Assembly (NCBI GenBank): GCA_903880675.1
Contig: CAIRQL010000195.1
Coordinates: 1-44,000, forward strand
Direction of reading: 5' to 3'
DNA from: an uncultured Holophagaceae bacterium
Lineage (GTDB): Bacteria > Acidobacteriota > Holophagae > Holophagales > Holophagaceae
DNA length: 44,000 nt
Shown piece after piece: positions 33,872-42,238 of the stretch. Position 1 is the stretch's first letter. Every line of letters starts with the position of its first letter. A program made the translations under genes and the position numbers. Under the pieces are notes generated by a model that had not been told where the DNA came from, searched no databases, and saw only the letters and a list, made by a program, of their open reading frames with translations.

Positions 33872-35834
33872 GGGTCAACCGCCTGGCCTGGGCCAGCCCG
33901 GCAAGTTCCATTGCCTCTCGGGGGTCCAGCACCCACAGGATCCCGTCCTCCCGGTGGGCGCCCCCCATGATGCCCGGGACCCTAGCCAGCTCTGGCAGGC
34001 TGCGCAGGAGCACATTGCCCTTGCCCAGCACCTCGTCCACCCCCAGGGCGATTCCCTCGTGGCCATCTTCCACCAGCACAAAGGCGGGGTGGGTCTCGGG
34101 GGCCGGCAACCCCAGACAAGCGAGCAGAGAGGTCATGGGCACGACGCGCCCCAGCTCCTGGACAGGTGCCCCGCAGACCAGGGGGATCCGACCGGCCCGA
34201 ACCCGCAGGACGCTCTCCAGGGGCAGCCCAAAGGTATGCTGCCCGCAGCGGACCTTCAGGCAGGCCAGCACCACCCGGTGGAGGGGCAACAGGAGGCTGA
34301 TCAGGCTGCCCCGGCCGGCTTCGCTGCTCAGGTGCAGCTCCCCGCCCAAGGCCTCCACCTGGCTTCGCACCACATCCAGCCCAACACCCCGGCCGGAGAG
34401 CTCGGTGACCTCCTCCCGGGTGGAAAAGCCGGGCTCAAGAACGAGGCGCAGGAGGGCCTCTGGCGAGGACGGCTCCTCCCCCAGGAGGCCCAGGGTCCGA
34501 CCCCTAGCTGCGATGCGGGCCAGGTCAAAGCCCCGCCCGTCGTCCTGCAGCTGAAAGCACAGGTGGCGCCCCTGCTGGGCGGCAGAGATGCCCAGGGTGC
34601 CGGCTTCCGGCTTCCCGGCAGACCGGCGCGCAGCCGGTCCCTCCAGGCCGTGATCCAGGGCGTTACGGAGGAGGTGCAGGAAGGGCTCCGCCAGCCGCCC
34701 CAGGAGGTCCCGCTCCACCGCCAGATCGCCGCCACGGAAGGTGATGGCCAGGGGCTTTCCGCTATCCCGGGCCAGGCTCTTGGCGAGGGCCTCCAGGCGG
34801 CTGAACAGGGTCTCCACCCGGACCATGCGCATCTGGAGGAGGGCGTGCTGGACCTCCATCAGCCCTTCCTCCATGTCCGCCAGCAGGGCCAGGGGGGCCT
34901 CGGCAGGTCCGGCCTGACCCGGGCCAAGGAGGTGGCTCGCCTGATCCCGCAGCTGCTCGACGCCCTGCAGACGCACCTCCAGGTCATCCACCCACTGCAC
35001 GGGCAGGCGGAGGAAAGCCACCTCCGGCGCAGCAGCCTCCCGCGGAGCCGGGGCCAGCGCTGCGGGCTTGCGCAGACCGAGGGGGACCTGGGACGGCTCC
35101 GCCAGGAGGCGGCAGGAGCCCAGCTCCCCTGGCAGCAGCCCCAGGGCCTCCAGGTCCAGATCGGCGGAGGCCGCCAGGACCAGGAAGGTGATGCCGTCCG
35201 TCCCCGCCGGGGCCTCCCAGGGCAGGGTGGAGAGGATCTCCCCCTGGGCCGCCAGGGCCGCGGAGACAGCCCGCAGGCGGGCATCAAAGGTGGCCAGGTC
35301 CAGGTTCAGCAGCAGGCCCCGGACGGGCAGGCCCTCCAGCAGCACGGCCGTCGTCCGCAGGCGCTCCTGGGCGCTGAGGGCCTCTCGAGCAGAGGCTGGC
35401 AGGTCCAGGAGGGCACAGAGGTTCGGGGCAGCGCCCTCCAAGGGCAGGGCCAGAGCCTCCAGCTCGCCCATTTGGCGGCGGATGGCCTGCAGGTGGTCCG
35501 TTGGCTCCGGCCGCCCACGCTTCAGGCCCTCCAGGCCGTCCTCCAAGGCCTGGATTCCGCTCGCCAGGGTCTCCAGGAAGGTCTCTGTGACACTCAGGCG
35601 GCCCTGGCGCACCAGGTCGAAGAGATCCTCCAGGCGGTGGGCCGCCTGGCTCAGGGCCGGAAACCCCAGCATCGCCGCCATCCCCTTGAGGGTGTGGGTG
35701 GCCCGGAACAGGGCATTGAGATGGGCCCGGGCCAGGTGGGACGCCTGGGGTGTCTGCAGGTCCTTGAGTGCAGTCCGCGCCTGGGCGAAGAGCTCCTCGC
35801 ACTCGGTCCAGACACCCTCAAAGGACTGATTCAC
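33864..35834 (-). CDS. cheA: CheA-type chemotaxis histidine kinase (Hpt, HATPase, CheW-like domains)
   Basis: LFRATHTLKGMAAMLGFPALSQAAHRLEDLFDLVRQG; HLLRNALDHGLE; LQDDGRGFDLARIAARG; TELSGRGVGLDVVRSQVEALGGEL; C-terminal CheW-like domain. Confidence 0.95.
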   Translation of the reverse strand: MNQSFEGVWTECEELFAQARTALKDLQTPQASHLARAHLNALFRATHTLKGMAAMLGFPALSQAAHRLEDLFDLVRQGRLSVTETFLETLASGIQALEDGLEGLKRGRPEPTDHLQAIRRQMGELEALALPLEGAAPNLCALLDLPASAREALSAQERLRTTAVLLEGLPVRGLLLNLDLATFDARLRAVSAALAAQGEILSTLPWEAPAGTDGITFLVLAASADLDLEALGLLPGELGSCRLLAEPSQVPLGLRKPAALAPAPREAAAPEVAFLRLPVQWVDDLEVRLQGVEQLRDQASHLLGPGQAGPAEAPLALLADMEEGLMEVQHALLQMRMVRVETLFSRLEALAKSLARDSGKPLAITFRGGDLAVERDLLGRLAEPFLHLLRNALDHGLEGPAARRSAGKPEAGTLGISAAQQGRHLCFQLQDDGRGFDLARIAARGRTLGLLGEEPSSPEALLRLVLEPGFSTREEVTELSGRGVGLDVVRSQVEALGGELHLSSEAGRGSLISLLLPLHRVVLACLKVRCGQHTFGLPLESVLRVRAGRIPLVCGAPVQELGRVVPMTSLLACLGLPAPETHPAFVLVEDGHEGIALGVDEVLGKGNVLLRSLPELARVPGIMGGAHREDGILWVLDPREAMELAGLAQARRLTHV

Positions 35835-35923
35835 GCCTGGGCCTCCCCCACTCCCCCATCGGCAGCGACAGCCCCGGTCTGGAATCCCGCGAGCCCGCCT
35901 GCCCCCTGCCCTACACTGGGAAC

Positions 35924-36709
35924 ATGCGCACCCTGGCCGTTCTCCCGTCCCGCTACCAGGCCTCCCGCTTCCCCGGGAAACCCCTGGCCCTCATCGCCGG
36001 CCGGCCCATGATCCAGTGGGTCTACGAGGCTGCGAGCCGGGCCGAGGGGGTGGACCGGGTGGTGGTGGCCACGGACGACGACCGGATCGCCGCTGCCGTC
36101 CGAGGCTTTGGCGGCGAGGCCGTCCTGACCGACCCCGCCCTGCCCTCCGGCACGGACCGCACCGCCGCCGCCCTGGAGGCCCTGGGGGAACCCTTCGACT
36201 GCGTGCTGAACATCCAGGGCGACGAGCCTGCGATGCATCCGGGCACCATCGCCGCCGTGGTGGCCCTCATGGTGGCCCAGCCCGACCTGCCCATGGCCAC
36301 CGCTGCCTGCCCCTTCCTCCACGCCGACGAGCTGTTCAACCCCAATGCCGTGAAGGTGGTGGTGGACGACCGCCAGCGGGCCCTCTACTTCAGCCGCAGC
36401 CCCATCCCCTACCTGCGCAACTCGACCATCTTCGCAGCGGACTTCAGGCCCTGGCTGGCCCCGGAGCAGCTGGCCCACTTCCAGCGCCACCTGGGCCTCT
36501 ATGCCTACCGGCCGGAGGCCCTGCGGGCCTTCACCCGGCTGCCGCCCCACCCCCTGGAGCAGCTGGAGATGCTGGAGCAGCTGCGGGCCCTGGCGGCGGG
36601 CATACCCATCGGCGTGGCCCGCACGCCCCACCTGAGCCTCGGCGTGGACGTGCCGGGGGATGTCGCCGCCGCCGAGGCCCTCCTTCGGGAGCGTGGCCTG
36701 GCACGGTAG
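35924..36709 (+). CDS. kdsB: 3-deoxy-manno-octulosonate cytidylyltransferase
   Basis: LAVLPSRYQASRFPGKPLALIAGRPMIQWVYEAA...NIQGDEPAMHPGTI...ALYFSRSPIPYLR...HLGLYAYRPEALRAFTRLPPHPLEQLEMLEQLRAL. Confidence 0.97.
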   Translation: MRTLAVLPSRYQASRFPGKPLALIAGRPMIQWVYEAASRAEGVDRVVVATDDDRIAAAVRGFGGEAVLTDPALPSGTDRTAAALEALGEPFDCVLNIQGDEPAMHPGTIAAVVALMVAQPDLPMATAACPFLHADELFNPNAVKVVVDDRQRALYFSRSPIPYLRNSTIFAADFRPWLAPEQLAHFQRHLGLYAYRPEALRAFTRLPPHPLEQLEMLEQLRALAAGIPIGVARTPHLSLGVDVPGDVAAAEALLRERGLAR

Positions 36710-36753
36710 ACTTGGGGTCCGGACGGGAGCCCCCATCGTCCGCAGGAGACCCC

Positions 36754-37722
36754 GTGAGCCACCACAAAGTCATCGTGATCGGAACCGGCCCCGCAGGCTA
36801 TACGGCCGCCCTCTATGCCTCCCGAGCCAACCTCGCCCCCCTGGTCTTCGAGGGTGTACAACCCGGCGGTCAGCTGACCATCACCACCGAGGTCGAGAAC
36901 TACCCCGGCTTCAAGCACGGCATTGCCGGGCCGGCCCTGATGGACGAGATGCGCGAGCAGGTCCTCCGCTTCGGCACCGAGATCAAGGCCGAGACCGTCC
37001 TCAGCGCCAACCTGGGTGTCCAGCCCTTTGCCCTGTCTTCGGACAAGGGGGACTACACCTGCGACGCCCTGATCATCGCCACCGGCGCCTCGGCCCGCTG
37101 GCTGGGCCTGGGCCGGGACGAGGAGCTCTCCCGCTCCGGCGGCGGCGTCAGTGCTTGCGCCACCTGTGATGGCTTCTTCTACCGCGGCAAGGAGATCGCC
37201 GTGGTGGGCGGCGGCGACACGGCCGTTGAGGAGGCCGTCTTCCTCACCAAGTTCGCCAGCAAGGTGCACCTGATCCACCGCCGGGACCGCCTCCGGGCCT
37301 CCAAGGCCATGCAGGATCGGGCCCTGGCCAACGAGAAGATCCACCCCGTCTGGAACCAGGCCGTGGTGGAGATCCTCACCTCGGTCATTGAGACCCCCCT
37401 CGGGGACAAGATCGAGAAGATCCGCGCCCTCAAGCTCCAGAACACCGTGGACGGCTCCCTGTCGGAGCTGCCCGTGACGGGCCTCTTCGTGGCCATCGGC
37501 CACCAGCCCAACACCGGCCTCTTTGCGGGTCAGCTGCCCATGGACGAGACCGGCTATCTCCAGGTGGAGAAGGGCTCCACCCGGACGCCTATCGCCGGTG
37601 TCTTCGCCTGCGGCGACGTGCAGGACCACACCTACCGGCAGGCCATCACTGCCGCCGGGAGCGGCTGCATGGCCGCCATCGATGCCGAGCGTTGGCTGGT
37701 GGAAGCGGGTCTGGCCGAGTAG
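36754..37722 (+). CDS. trxB: Thioredoxin-disulfide reductase
   Basis: VIVIGTGPAGYTAALYASRANLAPLVFEG...GGQLTITTEVENYPGF...SACATCDGFFYRGKEIAVVGGGDTAVEEAVFLTKFASKVHLIHRRDRLRA; GTG start. Confidence 0.97.
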   Translation: MSHHKVIVIGTGPAGYTAALYASRANLAPLVFEGVQPGGQLTITTEVENYPGFKHGIAGPALMDEMREQVLRFGTEIKAETVLSANLGVQPFALSSDKGDYTCDALIIATGASARWLGLGRDEELSRSGGGVSACATCDGFFYRGKEIAVVGGGDTAVEEAVFLTKFASKVHLIHRRDRLRASKAMQDRALANEKIHPVWNQAVVEILTSVIETPLGDKIEKIRALKLQNTVDGSLSELPVTGLFVAIGHQPNTGLFAGQLPMDETGYLQVEKGSTRTPIAGVFACGDVQDHTYRQAITAAGSGCMAAIDAERWLVEAGLAE

Positions 37723-37805
37723 GGAACCAACCCTGGGCTGCCCCCCATGCCTCTTTCGGCCCCGGGCCCCGATCCTGCCATGCTGAACCTCGGAACCACC
37801 CACCC

Positions 37806-39179
37806 ATGAACCTCCTCGCCATCACCTGTCATGGCGACCTCGTTGAACGCCTCCGCCTGGCGTTCGAGGAGGCCGGGCACGAGGTGCGCCACATCGTGGA
37901 TCCCCTGGAGGCGCTGGCGCAGGATGCCTGGACCGATGTCCATGCGCTGCTGGTGGACACCACCGGGGACCCCATGGATGGCTTCCGCCTCTGCCGTCTC
38001 CTGCGGGGCGAGGCCCGCGTGCTCTTCCGCAACCTGCCCATCTTCCTGGTGACCAGCCAGGAGCCCAGCGAAGCGGACCGCCTGAGCCTGCGGGAGTCGG
38101 AAGCGGATGGCTTCCTGGATGCCAGGAGCACGGTCCAGGAGCTGCAGGAGCTGCTGGACCCGCTGCTCTCCGACGGGCCCTCCCAGGACAGCGGCCTGCG
38201 CCTGCCGGTGCTGGCCACGGGCCTCTTGGACAGCCAGGCCCAGCAGGCTCAGTCCATCCTGCAGGCCTGCGGCATGGAGGTCCACGCCGCCCCCCGCCGG
38301 GAGGCTGCCAAGCTGCAGCTGACCCTCCGTGCCCCAGTGGTCCTCCTGGGGCTGTCGGCCGGCGGCGCGAAGGGGGCCGTGGCGATCCTCACCCACCTCC
38401 GAGAGGCGGACCCCGGCGTCTACGCCATCCTGGTGGGTCAGGTGAAGGAGGAAGCGGCCCAAGTGGAGCTGCTCCAGGCGGGCGTGGCGGACTGGCTCTC
38501 CCTGCCCCTGTCTGCACCGCGGCTGCTTCACGCCTGCCGGAAGGCCATCGAGTGGACCCACGCCCGTCGCATCCAGTCGGAATACCGCACCGCCCTCCAC
38601 AACCTGCGGGAGCGCAAGAGCACCCTGGAGCGGGAGGCCGCTGCCCTGCGGGATGAGGTCCTCACGGACGCCCTCACGGGGCTCCACAACCGCCGGGCCT
38701 TCGATCAGAACCTAGAGAACGCGATGCGCCAGTGGGAGCGCCACCGGCGCGGCTTCGTCCTGGTGTTCGCCGATGTGGATCACTTCAAGCGCATCAATGA
38801 CCGCTATGGACACCCCGTCGGCGATGGCGTCCTGCGCCAGCTCTCCGCCTGCATCCGCAGCGCCCTGCGCAAGTCCGATCTGGCCTTCCGTATCGGCGGC
38901 GATGAGTTCGCCATCCTCCTCTCGGAGACCAGCCTCCGGGCCGGCGAGGCGGTGGCGGACAAGCTGCGCGCCCGCATCGACGGGGAGCCCATTCAGCTGC
39001 CCGGTGGCCAGTCCATCTACCCCACGATGAGCTTTGGCGTGGCGGGTCCCGGTGCCCCGTCGGCCGCCGCCCTGCTCTCCCTGGTGGACCAGGCCCTCTA
39101 CCTGGCCAAGAGCCGGGGCCGGAACCGCGTGGTGGTGTCCCGGGACGGGGACGACCGGGCCTCAGACCCGCCGGCCTGA
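37806..39179 (+). CDS. Diguanylate cyclase with two N-terminal receiver-like domains
   Basis: ALLVDTTGDPMDGFRLCRLLRGE receiver; second receiver-like region; DALTGLHNRRAFDQNL...FADVDHFKRINDRYGHPVGDGVLRQL...AFRIGGDEFAILL (intact GGDEF). Confidence 0.93.
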   Translation: MNLLAITCHGDLVERLRLAFEEAGHEVRHIVDPLEALAQDAWTDVHALLVDTTGDPMDGFRLCRLLRGEARVLFRNLPIFLVTSQEPSEADRLSLRESEADGFLDARSTVQELQELLDPLLSDGPSQDSGLRLPVLATGLLDSQAQQAQSILQACGMEVHAAPRREAAKLQLTLRAPVVLLGLSAGGAKGAVAILTHLREADPGVYAILVGQVKEEAAQVELLQAGVADWLSLPLSAPRLLHACRKAIEWTHARRIQSEYRTALHNLRERKSTLEREAAALRDEVLTDALTGLHNRRAFDQNLENAMRQWERHRRGFVLVFADVDHFKRINDRYGHPVGDGVLRQLSACIRSALRKSDLAFRIGGDEFAILLSETSLRAGEAVADKLRARIDGEPIQLPGGQSIYPTMSFGVAGPGAPSAAALLSLVDQALYLAKSRGRNRVVVSRDGDDRASDPPA

Positions 39180-39186
39180 GCGGCCC

Positions 39187-41505
39187 TCAGCGCCGGAAGT
39201 CGAAGAGGTCGCCCAACCCACGGAGGGTGAGCACCAGGTCGATGCGATCCTCCCGGCCCGCAGACATCAGGGGGGAGTTCACTGCCACGTGGGTGTACTT
39301 GAGGACATAGGCCACGCAGGGCTCCACCCAGGCCACCGCCACCTGGCTGGAGGCAAAGCCCTTGATCTTGAAGTCGTAGTTAGCGCTGAACTCCAGACGC
39401 AGGCGATCGTCCAGCAGGCGCTGGATGCCGCCAACCTGGAGGCCCTGCTGGCGCACCAGGAAGCGATTGAGACCCGTGGAGAAGTAGGCCAGGTTGAAGC
39501 GCCCCCCGTCCCGGGCCCGGATGTCGACGCTGACCGCGTTGTCCGTGCCACCGGCGGCCAGGTCGGAAGACTGCCGGAAGCTGAGGCGCCAGCGGTCATC
39601 GGGTTCCACATCCAGGTCCGTGTCCACCGAAGCCCAGCCCTGCTTGTAGCGCCCATCGCTGAGGATGATGGGAGTGGCGTGGTACCGGGTGGCCACCCGC
39701 AGACGAGCCAGGTCCGTAAAGCCCGTCCCGGAGCCGGAGCGGCCGAAGATGTGCTGCTTGAGGCCCACCTCGAAGCTGCGCTCTCCGGAGGCGCTGTCAT
39801 TCACACCCGGCGCTGAGTCCACGGCATCGAAGCGCGGCAGGACGCCGGCCCCGCCATAGGGGCCCGTGCCGGTAAAGCCGAAGTAGGGTTCGGCAATATG
39901 CTTGATCTCGCCCTTGTAGCCCAGCAGTGAGACACCCTCGAAGGTGCGCCCGACCTGCGGCCCCGAAAAGCGGAGGTGGCCGGAGAAGAGGAGGCGGGTG
40001 GCGGGATCGCCATCCACCTGGAAGGGACTGGTGGCCGGGTTGACCGAGGTCCCGTTCTCCCCGGCGCTGGGATCAAACACGGACTCCGACAGGGTGCTGG
40101 TGTAGCGAGTGGCGCGCCCCGCCATCTCCAGATCCGCCCGGAAGGGGCCCCACTGCCCGATGCGGCCATGGATGCGCATGTTGCCATCCTGCCGCTCCCA
40201 GGCATAGTGCTGGTCCCCGGCCGTGGCACTGCCCTGGATGCGGTAGGCAAAGCGCCCCGCCCGCACGGCCCCGTCCAGGTAGAGGGGTCCCGCCAGCGAC
40301 ACAGGGAAGAAGCGGAACTCGGCCTGAGGCAGGGTCTGGCGGCGCAGGGAGGCCGGGAAGTCCGGGCTGTAGAAGGGGTCACCCTGGTCGCTGGTGAGGA
40401 AGAAGCTGCGCTGCTCGGCGGCAGAGAGCGAGAGGCTGCCGAAGGTGAAGCTCCGGCCCACGTAGAGGGCCGAGTCGAAGCTGGTGGCCCCAAGGCCGCC
40501 GATGCCCTTGCCCAGGTCCGCATCCACCAGGTTGTCCGAGGCCTGGTTCACATCCGCCGTCAGCTGCCAGCCGTCCTCCCGCTGCCAGACCTCCTTCAGC
40601 GAGGCCCGGTAGCGCTGGGTGTCGAGGCTGCGCTGGTGGATGGTCTGGCCAGAGAAGCTGCCCTGGTGCGTGACATCCGGACGCCAGCGCATCTCGGCAC
40701 CCCAGAGCATGCCTTCCTTGCTGAAGTACTCCGGAGTGAAGGTGGCATCGGCGGTGGGGCCGAGCACCTGGTAGTAGGGCAGCCCCAGGGTGGTCCCGAA
40801 GGAGCTGCTCATGCCGAGGTTGGCTGGCAGCAGGCCGGAAGCCCGGTTCGCCTGGGCCGGGTAGATCGCCCAGGGCAGGTAGTAGTACGTGGGGACCGGT
40901 CCCAGCCAGATGACAGCGTTCCGGAGGGTGGCAAAGCCGTCCAGGTCCACCTTCAGGCTCGACATTCGAGCCTTCCAGCCGGGATTCACCTCCGGGCAGG
41001 GGCTCAGTTCCACGGCGTCGAAGGCCCACTTGCGAAGGGTCGCAAAGGCCACATGGCCCGAGCGGAGGGTCCAGGAGGGCGGCAGGTCCATCTGCAGGGC
41101 CCAGGCCTCGCCCGAGCGGAGGGTCCAGTTCATCTCCAGGCGCTCGGCCAGCAGGCGCAGCTCCGGCGCTTCCAGGCGGATGTGGCCCTGCGCCAGGAGG
41201 CGGCCTTCCGTGATGCGGTACTCGATGCGGTCCGCCAGGAGCAGGACGCCTTCGGCCTGGATCGCCCCCTGCTCCAGCACCCACACATCGCCGGCCTCGC
41301 TGACACGGTCACCCCGCCAGTCGAAGGGTATGCGGCCACGGCCCGCCTCACTGGGCAGGCGGTAGGGACGGAGGGGAATCAGCTCCGCAGGGGTGCGGGC
41401 GTCGAGGGGGCCGAGGGCAGGCGCGGACGGCAGGGCCTGGGCCCCCAGGAGGGTGGCCGCAGTCCCCAGGGTCAGGGTCCGGCCGCCCCGGCCGATCCGG
41501 CCCAT
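39187..41505 (-). CDS. lptD: LPS-assembly protein LptD-like (OstA/LptD)
   Basis: N-terminal LptA-like strands, then YYLPWAIYPAQANRASGLLPANLGMSSSFGTTLGLPYYQVLGPTADATFTPEYFSKEGMLWGAEMR and a C-terminal outer-membrane barrel. Confidence 0.88.
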   Translation of the reverse strand: MGRIGRGGRTLTLGTAATLLGAQALPSAPALGPLDARTPAELIPLRPYRLPSEAGRGRIPFDWRGDRVSEAGDVWVLEQGAIQAEGVLLLADRIEYRITEGRLLAQGHIRLEAPELRLLAERLEMNWTLRSGEAWALQMDLPPSWTLRSGHVAFATLRKWAFDAVELSPCPEVNPGWKARMSSLKVDLDGFATLRNAVIWLGPVPTYYYLPWAIYPAQANRASGLLPANLGMSSSFGTTLGLPYYQVLGPTADATFTPEYFSKEGMLWGAEMRWRPDVTHQGSFSGQTIHQRSLDTQRYRASLKEVWQREDGWQLTADVNQASDNLVDADLGKGIGGLGATSFDSALYVGRSFTFGSLSLSAAEQRSFFLTSDQGDPFYSPDFPASLRRQTLPQAEFRFFPVSLAGPLYLDGAVRAGRFAYRIQGSATAGDQHYAWERQDGNMRIHGRIGQWGPFRADLEMAGRATRYTSTLSESVFDPSAGENGTSVNPATSPFQVDGDPATRLLFSGHLRFSGPQVGRTFEGVSLLGYKGEIKHIAEPYFGFTGTGPYGGAGVLPRFDAVDSAPGVNDSASGERSFEVGLKQHIFGRSGSGTGFTDLARLRVATRYHATPIILSDGRYKQGWASVDTDLDVEPDDRWRLSFRQSSDLAAGGTDNAVSVDIRARDGGRFNLAYFSTGLNRFLVRQQGLQVGGIQRLLDDRLRLEFSANYDFKIKGFASSQVAVAWVEPCVAYVLKYTHVAVNSPLMSAGREDRIDLVLTLRGLGDLFDFRR

Positions 41506-41509
41506 GGGC

Positions 41510-42232
41510 CTAGTGGTGGTGCGGCAGGAGCCGCGCAGTGAACAGGAAGATGCCCACGCCCATCAGGATGGCCAGGGTACTCCGGAGGCCAGACACCTTC
41601 TGGACCTCCGGGAGGAGGTCGGAGCTGGCCACGTAGAGTGCCAGGCCCGCCGTGAGGCCCAGCGTGGGCCCCGGGGGCAGGTTCAGTACGGACTGGCCAG
41701 CGGCCCCCACCAGGGCGGCGAGGGCGAGGGTCCCGGCGGCCAGCAGGGCCGCCCGGTTGCCGAAGCCCCGGACCAGGAAGATGGAGGCAATGGTGCCGCC
41801 TTCGGGAATGCGGTGCAGCAGGATCCCCAGCACCACCAGGGGCCCCAGGTTGCTGTGGGTCGCCAGGGCGGCGGCGATGGCCACCCCGTCCATGAGGCTG
41901 TGCAGGGAGAGCCCCACCAGGGCCAGCACCCCGCTCAGGGGCGAGCCATCCTTGTGGGTCTCTTCGCCGTAGTGGAAGTGCAGCGTGATGCCGTGCTCCA
42001 TGACGTGGACGAGGAGGTAGCCGCCTAGGACCCAGAGGGCATTGGCTTCGCCGCCCTTGGCCTCCAGGCACTCGGGGATGATGCGTACCAGGGTGAGGGA
42101 GAGCAGGTAGCCCGCCGCCACCCCGGAGAGCAGGCGCATGAACTGGGCCCGTCCCTGGAGAAATCGCACCACACCCCAGCCACCCAGAAGGGTGGCCAGG
42201 GATGCGAGGGGTGCCAGCCAGAAGATGGACAC
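41510..42232 (-). CDS. ZIP family metal transporter
   Basis: LSLHSLMDGVAIAAAL and LLHRIPEGGTIASIFL metal-site helices; multiple TM. Confidence 0.9.
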   Translation of the reverse strand: MSIFWLAPLASLATLLGGWGVVRFLQGRAQFMRLLSGVAAGYLLSLTLVRIIPECLEAKGGEANALWVLGGYLLVHVMEHGITLHFHYGEETHKDGSPLSGVLALVGLSLHSLMDGVAIAAALATHSNLGPLVVLGILLHRIPEGGTIASIFLVRGFGNRAALLAAGTLALAALVGAAGQSVLNLPPGPTLGLTAGLALYVASSDLLPEVQKVSGLRSTLAILMGVGIFLFTARLLPHHH

Positions 42233-42238
42233 GGGGGG

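Noticed and set aside
33870-36011. 713-aa plus-strand ORF opposite cheA
   Set aside because: Antisense artefact; CheA domains on the minus strand are convincing and kdsB starts in another frame.
39976-41541. 521-aa plus-strand ORF opposite lptD
   Set aside because: Antisense frame artefact.
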